Assembly (NCBI GenBank): GCA_027575805.1
Contig: JANBPU010000342.1
Location: forward strand, 1-15,698
Direction of reading: 5' to 3'
DNA from: Mycoemilia scoparia
Taxonomy: Eukaryota > Kickxellomycota > Kickxellomycetes > Kickxellales > Kickxellaceae
Length of the DNA: 15,698 nucleotides
Part shown: positions 7,797 through 15,126 of the stretch, piece by piece
How the letters are laid out: the number at the start of each line of letters is the position of its first letter
Numbering within the stretch: position 1 is the first letter of the stretch
Notes under the pieces: generated by a model
Told to the model about the DNA's origin: nothing
The model's input: the letters and a program-made list of their open reading frames with translations, nothing else
The model's database searches: none
Position numbers and translations under genes: made by a program

Positions 7797-9352
7797 ATGC
7801 CATCATTCTATAAAGGCCTTTTGTCCACCCTGTTCCTTTTGGGTTGCGCTCAAAAGAACAATGTCGCCGATGCCTCTCCTCGTGTCGACCCTGCAGCGCT
7901 TGAGAGAATCGCTAACGGAAACCTTGTCCAACCTGGTCAGTTCCCATTTGCCGTCAAGGTTTACGCTGTTGACACCGAGGCTGTAACCGAGTGCACGGGC
8001 TCCATCATCTCCAACCGCTTCATCCTTACTGCTGCTCACTGCTTGTATCCCGACAACATCACGAACCCTCAGATCTTCAGTGCCAGCAGAGTCACTATTG
8101 GCTATGGATCTCGCGATATCACTGAGCAAACCTTGGTTGATGCTAGCAACCTTTATGTCCATCCTCAGTTCAACTCCACAACTACTGAGGCAAGCATCTA
8201 TACTTACAAACGCAAACACACAAGCATGCCCGTAAATATGTAGAAAACTTTGCTAACCATATATATCTTTTAACTAATCTTTGTATGCAATAGAACGACA
8301 TCGCTCTGATCTATGTCAGCAGCCCAATCCAGTTTGACAACCAAACCCAGCCAATAAAGATCGACTTGTCCAAGGTCTACCCCAACAACGAACTCTACGC
8401 CGCTGGCTGGGGTGTCACCGATCCCAACTTTGGCGACAACTTGGTAACTTCCCAGTTCCTACGCTACGCCAACCTCTACGTCACCAACAACACCCAATGC
8501 GCCGCCACTCTCCCCGGCTTCGTTGACAGCAACGAAAACGTCATCTGTGCTGCCAACTATGTTGACAACAGAGACACTTGTCTTGGTGATTCCGGTGGTC
8601 CACTCGTCAACGTCTTCAGCTCACAGAACCGCAACAACAACACTAGCACCAACGGTCCACCTCAACCCAGTAACGGTCTTCTTCCCAGCGGCAACTTGAC
8701 TTACGGTTTGATCGGTCTCACGAGCGACAGCAACACCACTGCATTCGACCTCCCTGTCATGTGCGCTAACCCCGCTATCAACGGCTATTACACTCGTGTC
8801 GGCTACTACCTTCCATTCATCCTTAATGTTACCGGAATTCCTGCCAGTGACTTGGTTCTCCAGTACCAGAATTATGTATTCCAGAACAGCATTCTTCCTA
8901 GCTATGTTGGTCGCCCAAGTGCTTCTGCTTCTGGTTCGGAAAGTGGTTCTGAGAGTGGTAGTTCGGAAAGCAGCCTTTTCGGTGAAGATGACATCGAAAG
9001 CTTCAACAGCGTTGCCTCTGCTATCTCCCAGGGCACTGGAGATGACTCGAATGGTTTTCCTCAGCCCAGCCTTTCAGTCCCTAATCTTGTGAACACAATT
9101 GCGAGCAGAAACTCGGGAAGCGCAGCATCATCATCTGGTAGTGCTTCAGCTTCAGCCAGCTCTACTGCATCATCTTCCGCTTCGGCTTCTGCCTCTGCTT
9201 CCAGTGGTGCTGGTGGTGCCGGTGGTGCTGGCGGAGCTCCAGGTGGTGGTGCCGGTGGTGCCGGTGGTGCAGGTGGTGCTCCAGGTGGTGGTGCTGGCGG
9301 AGCTCCAGGCAATGGAAGCGGTGCTGGTGCTCCTGGAGCCCCAGGTGCTTAA
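7797..9352 (+). CDS. Secreted trypsin-like serine protease (S1) with silk-like C-terminal tail
   Basis: Exons 7797-8189 and 8294-9352 give 483 residues. A signal-peptide-like N-terminus (about 1-25) is followed by a short propeptide; Arg37-Ile38 (ERIANG) is the expected activation site. Catalytic residues are His81 (TAAHC), Asp133 (NDIAL, across the exon junction) and Ser231 ([10 protein letters not shown]). The Asp six residues before the Ser is the chymotrypsin-189 position and predicts cleavage after Arg/Lys. The three usual disulfides can be paired (66-82, 200-216, 227-288). An Asn-rich loop of about 35 residues follows GGPLV. After the domain, about residues 339-435 are Ser/Ala/Glu-rich and 436-483 are Gly/Ala/Pro built on a 14-residue unit. 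The tail ends without a hydrophobic anchor, so a secreted or wall-associated enzyme is likely. Many codons end in C, unlike protease 2, suggesting high expression. Role (nutrition or host interaction) is unknown. Confidence 0.88.
8190..8293 (+). other. Probable GC-AG intron of protease 1
   Basis: The donor is GAG|GCAAGC and the acceptor CAATAG at 8288-8293. Branch-point candidates are TGCTAAC (8251-8257) and AACTAAT (about 8272-8278). The junction gives NSTTTE-NDIAL, matching the family spacing and the position of intron 1 in protease 2 (PATLE-NDIAV). A canonical GT donor at 8232 (CCC|GTAAAT) is also in phase 0 and would insert 14 residues between the Glu and the NDIAL motif. Confidence 0.72.
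9206..9349 (+). repeat. 42-bp coding tandem repeat (Gly/Ala/Pro)
   Basis: Two full 42-bp units (9206-9247 and 9248-9289) each encode [15 protein letters not shown] partial unit (GAGGAPGN) and a shorter Gly-Ala-Pro run follow up to the stop codon. Units differ at synonymous third positions (GCC/GCT/GCA), so they are not newly duplicated. The protein pattern resembles silk- or elastin-like low-complexity sequence. Confidence 0.85.
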
Positions 9353-9383
9353 ATAACATACATAATAACCAGCTTGTGCTATT

Positions 9384-9421
9384 AAATCTCTTGCTGTAGT
9401 GGTAGTATTTTCAAGAGATTT
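9384..9421 (+). repeat. Hairpin in the 3' flank of protease 1
   Basis: AAATCTCTTG (9384-9393) and CAAGAGATTT (9412-9421) form a perfect 10-bp stem with an 18-nt loop, about 30 nt after the stop codon, so it probably lies in the 3' UTR. Confidence 0.6.
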
Positions 9422-9811
9422 TTCTTTCAAGTCCATCATAATATAGTAGTTACACATATATGTGTATGTGTGACTTAATATCCTCGTTTTTCATCTTTCT
9501 TCCTCCTCTTATTCTTTTAATAATATATACAATTATTATATCGACTTCATTTTTCTTTGGGGTATATGTTTTCTTTTTCCAGCTTTAATAATAACCACAA
9601 AAATAAAATTTATAATAATAACAGCCATTTTGTTTGTAAAAAATAAAATAAAATAAAATGTTTTTAATCTCTAATACAAAAGCACAAAATACTAATAAAA
9701 AGAGTTAACACTGAAGTGTAAAAATAACAACATCATTGAATAATGTGCTTAGTTTATTTGTGAATAAAAATGCAGGATAGCCCTTCTTCTCATCATAAGA
9801 AATGGATCATA

Positions 9812-9907
9812 ATTTTTGAAGGGTGAATTTTTGGGACCAGTGATTATAGGGGAATCACAGCCAAATGGGTGTCCAGTTTTACTAGTAAACTTTCACCCTT
9901 CAAAAAT
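9812..9907 (+). mobile_element. MITE-like element, complete copy with near-perfect ends
   Basis: The segment is 96 bp and flanked by TA on both sides. The inverted repeat, including the flanking bases, is a perfect 19-bp match (ATAATTTTTGAAGGGTGAA at 9809-9827 against its complement at 9892-9910). There is no coding capacity. Its internal sequence recurs at 6359-6418 and, reversed, at 6583-6679. TA target site, small size and inverted ends fit a non-autonomous Tc1/mariner-type element. No transposase is present in this window. Confidence 0.72.
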
Positions 9908-10983
9908 TATTGCCCAAATGGAGAGTGAAGTTGACTGTTGCGACCAAATCAGTATTGATTATTATTGTTTTTCCATCCAATAAGTTTATAAAAAGAACTT
10001 GCCACATGGGTTCATTTAATAATTACACAATGGAAGGGCGAGTAAGTGTAAAAAATTGTTGGATTTACTCTCCAATCAATCAAGCAGCGGTGTAAAAAAA
10101 CGGTCAGCCACATGGCCACCGATTCCTGATTCCTTGTTGGATTATTGGAGTTATTGATCATTGGCCAACTTGATGATTGCCAAAAATCGATAGCAACCAA
10201 ACTCCAAATGAATTTAAGTAACTGTATATTGCTCAAATACCAGACCATAGATCGAGAAATGAAAAGGCAGATAATTTTCAAATGATATTTCCTGGCTGTA
10301 GGGTCTTTTGGCTCTCGTAAATTAATTATTTTGATGTGTAATTAAAATTTAGTGGTCTGGAGCACAAATATAGTGCTAGATAAAAAATATAAAGGAGTAA
10401 AGGCGTTAAACTAGAACGCTGTTGCAGGACATTCCAGTAGAAATAGAGGTGTAATGATAGTAGAAAACAATCCAATAGGCGTAAACGAAAAGAGGGATAC
10501 ATAAAAGTATGACAAAAGTGAACCGAAGTATAGATATCTGGTTTTAACAGTGAGGGTAAGATATAAGGGCGGCGTGAAAGCCAAATAGGCATCTAGGCCG
10601 TTTATTTACAGACTACTGATTGGTTCTCGGATATTATACAAAGGCTATTCTTTTATGGAGAACCATTTTAGATGATATGGTCTATAGGTGAAGGAGGGGG
10701 TGGAGTAAATAAATGGGTAGATCTATTTTTTCAAGGATTTGTTCTTTAAGCTTTTAGAATTGGTTTGAATCTTTGACTTGTTTTGCTTCTTGTCCTTTTT
10801 TACAATATTATACTAATTACCCTTACATTTGTCTTTTTCCTAATTGATAGACACCATTTTATATATTATTTGTATTTTTACAAATCTCTTTTATCCAAGA
10901 ACACTTTTTGATAATATTAGTTAACTTGAACCATCTTTTGCAAAAAAAACACACCAAAATATACTACCAAAGTCACAATTCAC

Positions 10984-10990
10984 TATATAT
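10984..10990 (+). promoter_or_regulatory. TATA-like box of protease 2
   Basis: TATATAT lies about 75 bp upstream of the ATG at 11064. It is followed by an A-rich CAAACAAAAGAAAAAG-type leader with no intervening ATG. This supports 11064 as the start and argues against a hidden upstream exon. Confidence 0.45.
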
Positions 10991-11063
10991 CCCTTATAAC
11001 CTTTCTTGGGTTATTTAACAAGCTAAAACAAACAAAAGAAAAAGAAAGTTTAACCATAAATCA

Positions 11064-12314
11064 ATGTTTTTACCGGGAAAGCCCATTGTCGGTGGATCCG
11101 AAGCCAAGCAATTCGAATTTCCATTTGCAGTCCATGTAGACATTTACCCCGATCCAGAAACACATCACATATGCGGAGGCGCCTTGATATCCCAACAGCA
11201 TGTATTGACAGCAGGCCATTGTGTTTATCATATTGTCAATATGGCTGAAAGAGGTGACGACAAACAGAAGCAGGAGCAACAGCAAGCAGAAAAAATTGAT
11301 TCCAAGTCCACTCAAATTAGTGTAAATTCTGTTATCAAGGTTGGGTATGGCGATACAATGGTCCAATCTTTTCAAAAATTGACTTCAGACTCCTTTACAT
11401 TACATCCGCTGTATAACCCGGCGACTTTGGAGGTAATCAAAAGCAAACACTCATTAATACAAGATAATAACGCCAAGTTACGTATTCTAATATCTATGAT
11501 GGCTATCATTGCTGTTATGTAGAATGATATTGCAGTTTTGCACCTTCCCGAACCAGTTCAAGTCAATCTCAAAGTTGCGCCCATACCCGTATATACAGGC
11601 AGCATACAGGCCGGATCCGAAATGACAATAATCGGATGGGGAACAACCAGTAACGATGATGGTGCCCGTACATCTCAATCGCTGTATGATGCGACTATCA
11701 AAGTTCCAGATAACGGGCAATGCCAAAAACATTTCGGGTTTGGACCAATACAAAACTGGAATGCCCCACCTGATGACCGACTTATATGTACGGGCCCATT
11801 AGAAGAAGGAAAGGATGCTTGTTATGGTGATAGTGGTGGTCCCTTAGTAATGAAGATGAATCAAAATGGAAAAGAGGAGTATGTGTTGACAGGATTAACT
11901 AGCTTTGGAAATAGACTAAATGGAGAGTTTCATCCAAAGTGTGGAATGTCAGATGGGTTTGGCTTTTATACGCGTGTTGGTGCATATACGGATTTCATTA
12001 GATCTGCAACTAAACTGTCGGCAACCCAGCTGTCAAGACCCATGAACTATATCCAGGTATGTAGTTTGTAAATTTGTTATGATTATTGTATATTGATTGT
12101 ACTTTTTCTTGTAAATGTGGGGAAAAAACAACAAATGAGTCTTGATTTATTCATATATGTTTTATTTGGTGGTTTAACTTTTTAGCCTGCTGCAGCAAAA
12201 TCTTCTGCAATATCGTTAATACATTCGACAAATGGATTGAACAATGTTCTTTTGACCCCATTGTCCGCTGCTATCTTATTTTGGTTTATATTCTCCAAGT
12301 TTCTATCTAATTAA
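11064..12314 (+). CDS. Trypsin-like serine protease (S1) with hydrophobic C-terminal anchor, three exons
   Basis: Exons 11064-11432, 11523-12056 and 12186-12314 give 343 residues. The protein begins MFLPGKPIVGG, so the mature-type IVGG N-terminus lies only seven residues from the start and no signal peptide is visible. Catalytic residues are His52 (TAGHC), Asp125 (NDIAV) and Ser227 (DACYGDSGGP); the Asp at the 189 position predicts trypsin-like specificity. The three family disulfides can be paired (37-53, 190-212, 223-263), which implies an oxidising compartment. A Gln/Lys-rich loop is inserted after the His motif (about 64-80). Exon 3 encodes a Ser/Ala linker and a hydrophobic tail (VLLTPLSAAILFWFIFSKF), which could be a GPI-attachment signal or a membrane anchor. 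Intron 1 is at the same place as in protease 1. Codons are more A/T-ending than in protease 1. The start and subcellular route are the uncertain points. Confidence 0.83.
11433..11522 (+). other. Intron 1 of protease 2
   Basis: The donor is GAG|GTAATC at 11433 and the acceptor TGTAG ends at 11522. The 90-bp phase-0 intron joins PATLE to NDIAV. Position and phase are identical to the protease 1 intron. Confidence 0.87.
12057..12185 (+). other. Intron 2 of protease 2
   Basis: Donor CAG|GTATGT, branch-like GTTTAAC and acceptor CTTTTTAG define a 129-bp phase-0 intron that joins NYIQ to PAAAKSS. If it is retained, the frame runs VCSL and stops at 12069-12071, removing the hydrophobic tail. Confidence 0.8.
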
Positions 12315-12990
12315 ATTTCTTTACGTATTTATTATTATTATTGTTGTTGTTGTTGTTATCGTGTCTAACTAATCTCCCTTCTCTTTCTTTTATATCCACC
12401 CATTTCTACATGTTTTGGTTAAAAAGAATATAGATCTTTGTAGCCCATTCCTTCAATTATGTATATATCTGTGCGTGTGTGTGAATAAATCAAAAATATG
12501 TGTTCTGTGACATTTGCTTATAATAGATATGGTCATTTTTTTCAACTGACTTGTTTGGTTATAATTAAGATTTTGCTGGAATATTACCCACAACAGATTA
12601 TAGACATAATATTGTATTTCAGCAAATTTTCAAAGCATATATTTGAATCTTTGCCATAGTTTAAATTTTTTTACAACTGCAATGGCTGTAAAGAAGGCTG
12701 CATCAAGTGCTTTTTTATGCTTAAATCAGACAATTTTTACAATCAGCAATGCTAAATAAACACACTCAAGGCATTATCTCTATGCCCATTTACTACACAA
12801 CTATCCATCACACTTATTATTGATGCGTATATCTTGGGAAAAAGCCTATTTAAATATACTATCCTTTTTCAGCTCTTTGACAAAATATCATTTTCAGATA
12901 TTCCTAATACACATTTGACTTCAAAAAGGCAACTTTTGTTTAAAATCTAGTGAGTTCAAAAAGCTCGATATTTTAAATTAATTGATAGCG
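12315..12990. other. Intergenic region upstream of small gene X
   Basis: The region is AT-rich and begins with ATT and GTT triplet runs (about 12326-12357). No reading frame is supported. The last 150 bp are a promoter with a TATTTAAATATA box. Confidence 0.5.
12847..12858 (+). promoter_or_regulatory. TATA-like box of small gene X
   Basis: TATTTAAATATA lies about 135 bp upstream of the ATG at 12991. A CT-rich and CA-rich leader follows. Confidence 0.4.
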
Positions 12991-13287
12991 ATGGCAAATT
13001 CTAACGGTGTTAAGACCAAAAAAGTCACGAAGCAGGTAAACTTTGTTATTCCTATTCGCCAAAGCAATTCTAATTCAACAGAACATTCCAAGGCATCTAC
13101 TGAGGTTGATGATAAGCCAAACAATTATAGACCATCCATATGTATGGAGTTTCATAGTCACTATTTATCTCATCCTTGCAATATTGGTAATGATGATGTT
13201 CCAGAAACTAGTCAGCCTGGTATATTTAAATACGATTTCAGTGGTTTTCCCATTGAAGATTTTGTAAATGAAGGAGCTATAAAGTAA
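12991..13287 (+). CDS. Small hypothetical protein X, 98 residues
   Basis: I do not recognise this protein. It starts at the first ATG after a TATA-like box. It has a basic N-terminus (GVKTKKVTKQ), a hydrophilic Ser/Asn-rich middle, a His/Cys-containing segment (ICMEFHSHYLSHPC, about 50-63) and an aromatic, acidic C-terminus (about 77-92: GIFKYDFSGFPIEDFV). There is no signal peptide or membrane segment. The frame is uninterrupted and compositionally unlike the surrounding AT-rich DNA, which supports coding. A diverged repeat begins about 140 bp downstream, as also happens after gene Y. The C-terminal aromatic block could be an interaction motif, but this is a guess. Confidence 0.5.
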   Translation: MANSNGVKTKKVTKQVNFVIPIRQSNSNSTEHSKASTEVDDKPNNYRPSICMEFHSHYLSHPCNIGNDDVPETSQPGIFKYDFSGFPIEDFVNEGAIK

Positions 13288-13424
13288 AGGGTTATTGCTA
13301 TACTACCTTTTTATAGTAATGATAGTTTGGTTTGATTTTCTGATTAGTAGCTCTGTTGGTTATGATTTTGTATTGATTTTATAAAAAGAAAATGTCTCAA
13401 AAATCCATGATTTATAATCGATAC

Positions 13425-13556
13425 GGTAAAAATTCACAAGTGATCAAGTGTATAGAAGATAGAAAGGGGTCCTCATATCTTGGCCCAGCCACCAGCCATT
13501 CTATATGTAACTTCTAGGAACCTAATTTTGTCCAAAGTTTTGTAAACTTTAGCCAT
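13425..13556 (+). repeat. Diverged interspersed repeat, copy A
   Basis: It aligns by eye along its full length with 14989-15126 at roughly two thirds to 70% identity, with one short gap. The strongest blocks are TTCAC..AGTGA, AGAAA, CACCAGCCA and the CTTTAGCCAT end. Many differences are transitions. It is non-coding. Confidence 0.65.
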
Positions 13557-14229
13557 TTTACTAAAAAAATGATCACTAAACCAAATTCGATTGATAAAAG
13601 TTGCATAATACACAAGTACATAGGTAGCCACTTAGCCACCCAAATTCAAACTAATAATAACCTTACTGTAACACATTTTTTCTATCCACAGTTGTGCATA
13701 TGCAGGTGTGTCGTATTTTAAATAACGAGCAGAGAATAAGAAATAATTTTGGGAAAAGTGGCTGTCTATGTGATGTTGTGTGGCTCTTAGATATAGCTAG
13801 ATTTTAAAGCAAAGTCTTATTCAAGTTGGTGGGTCCTCAGGAATTGTATATACCAAATAGCCCGTGGATGTATAAAAATATGAGGATCCAAATATATCTA
13901 CCACACAGTGAAATTTCATCACACATCTAACTAACTTGAAAGGCTTGAACAGAATTTGTCTAAGCAAAGTAAGTTCCTCCTTATTAGATATGGACAATTC
14001 TTGTGCGTTAAGCAATTTTGTAATTGACCAACTTAATCTTGATATTAGAAAATAAAGTGATCCCCGCCTGCAATAAAAAGATTTAGTAATCCTGCACAAA
14101 ACACGAGGTTTTTACAAAGTATATGATTCTCCTTAGTATTTAATGCGCATATTAAAACTAGGATTCGTTTAACTTTGTTCTTCGCTTTTTACCTTTATGC
14201 GAGAAAGGGATAACATATCACCCAAAAAT

Positions 14230-14237
14230 TATAAAAA
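14230..14237 (+). promoter_or_regulatory. TATA box of small gene Y
   Basis: TATAAAAA lies about 165 bp upstream of the ATG at 14396. It is followed by a CT- and CA-rich leader with CAACCACAC and TTCAACACATAC stretches, similar in style to the other genes here. Confidence 0.45.
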
Positions 14238-14395
14238 CAGCCTTCTTTTCACTAGTTCTCAAACTACCTTTGACTTTTTTTGGTTATTCAGCATTCACTC
14301 ATACTATTCAAGCACTCTACAACCACACAATTTCAACACATACATATCAAAATTGCCAATATTCTTTTTTATGCTCAGCCAGCACTACTGTAGCA

Positions 14396-14782
14396 ATGAG
14401 CTCTGCTTCAAAGAAATTGTCATGTAGCAGTGACACTTCAACCAACAAAGAAGCTACTAGCACCACTCCCACTAAAACATCTCAACCCGCTATTCTAGTT
14501 ACAGATGTTGCTGCTGAAACAACAGATAGTGGTGGTGGCTTTCAGAGCTGCCCGGATTCTTTTCAGGACCATTCGTCATTTAATTCAACCAAAACTGCCA
14601 ATATTGCTGATACTTCAAAATACTGTGGACTATTTTTACCTTCATCGAGCTCTAAGGAATCTCCAGCCACGTGTCCTAAGAATGTTGGTGAGACCCCTGG
14701 TGAAGCTACTATTGCTAACAATGTTGAAGATAAGACCAAAAGGTCATCCTCACTTGAACATCTGCCAGGGTTTAATGGCTAA
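14396..14782 (+). CDS. Small Ser/Thr-rich hypothetical protein Y, 128 residues
   Basis: I do not recognise this protein. ATG 14396 is the first usable start in the frame. The product is Ser/Thr-rich and hydrophilic, with four Cys (10, 52, 77, 93), no signal peptide and no membrane segment, and a basic KTKRSSS stretch before the C-terminal LEHLPGFNG. It looks intrinsically disordered and could be a phosphorylation-rich regulator, but no family can be named. An alternative in-frame 81-bp intron (donor GTGAGA at 14688, branch-like TGCTAAC at about 14716, acceptor CCAG at 14768) would shorten the C-terminus to NVGFNG without changing the stop. A well-formed intron follows the stop codon. Confidence 0.5.
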   Translation: MSSASKKLSCSSDTSTNKEATSTTPTKTSQPAILVTDVAAETTDSGGGFQSCPDSFQDHSSFNSTKTANIADTSKYCGLFLPSSSSKESPATCPKNVGETPGEATIANNVEDKTKRSSSLEHLPGFNG

Positions 14783-14808
14783 GCTTATACTTCAGAGAAT
14801 TAGTCATG

Positions 14809-14871
14809 GTAAGTAAATAGCGTCGTTGTTATTAACACTGTAATTATAGTGATTTTGGTATCTCATCACAG
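14809..14871 (+). other. Probable intron just after the gene Y stop codon
   Basis: The donor GTAAGT (14809-14814), branch-like ATTAACAC (about 14831-14838) and acceptor CATCACAG (ends 14871) make a typical 63-bp intron. It starts 26 nt after the stop codon, so it would be a 3' UTR intron of gene Y unless the gene model is wrong. Confidence 0.5.
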
Positions 14872-14988
14872 CTGGGGCTTGTACACATTAGAATGAATTA
14901 TTGGAAGATTGCCTAAAGCAGCTAGCTTTATAAGCATATATGGCTTTTTGGTTTGTTTTTTGTTAGAAATGATGTTGATGATGTATGT

Positions 14989-15126
14989 GGAAAGATTTCA
15001 CTAGTGACCCAATTTATGGTAGTCAGAAATGGACCCTCAGATTTTGGCACAATCACCAGCCAATTCATACGCAACTACATCTGAGAACTCACTATTTTTG
15101 CCCAAGGCCTTGTGAGCTTTAACCAT
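14989..15126 (+). repeat. Diverged interspersed repeat, copy B
   Basis: Second copy of the repeat at 13425-13556, in the same orientation. It contains AATCACCAGCCAA (about 15050-15062), close to the AATCACAGCCAA core of the MITE family, so the two repeat groups may be distantly related. Confidence 0.65.

Larger units (their letters stand above)
9353..11063. other. Intergenic region between the two proteases
   Basis: This 1.7-kb region has no supported gene. It holds a 3' hairpin (9384-9421), an AATAAA at about 9602, an AAAAT pentamer run (about 9638-9659), the complete MITE-like element (9812-9907), and a stretch near 10056-10183 with small direct and inverted repeats. Minus-strand frames at 10012-10281 and 10326-10592 look like random AT-rich sequence. 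Confidence 0.55.
13288..14395. other. Intergenic region between small genes X and Y
   Basis: It contains a small imperfect hairpin just after gene X (ATTGCTATA against TATAGTAAT, about 13295-13322), repeat copy A (13425-13556), and AT-rich sequence with no supported gene. The 92-codon minus-strand frame at 13821-14099 begins at TTG and has no recognisable features. The TATA-like box and leader of gene Y occupy the last 170 bp. Confidence 0.5.

Noticed and set aside
9061..9457. Pro/Ala- or His-rich minus-strand frames opposite the protease 1 tail
   Set aside because: They are produced by the GGT/GCT repeats of the coding strand read in reverse.
10056..10183. Possible further small inverted-repeat element (CCAATCAATCAAG against CTTGATGATTGCC, plus a TTGTTGGATT direct repeat)
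   Set aside because: The ends match only with a gap, there is no clear target duplication and no second copy in the window.
9910..10592. Several 60-90 codon frames on both strands between the proteases
   Set aside because: Non-ATG starts or AT-rich random composition; nothing protein-like.
13821..14099. 92-codon minus-strand open frame
   Set aside because: It begins at TTG, has no domain or signal, and no promoter or splice signals that would support it.
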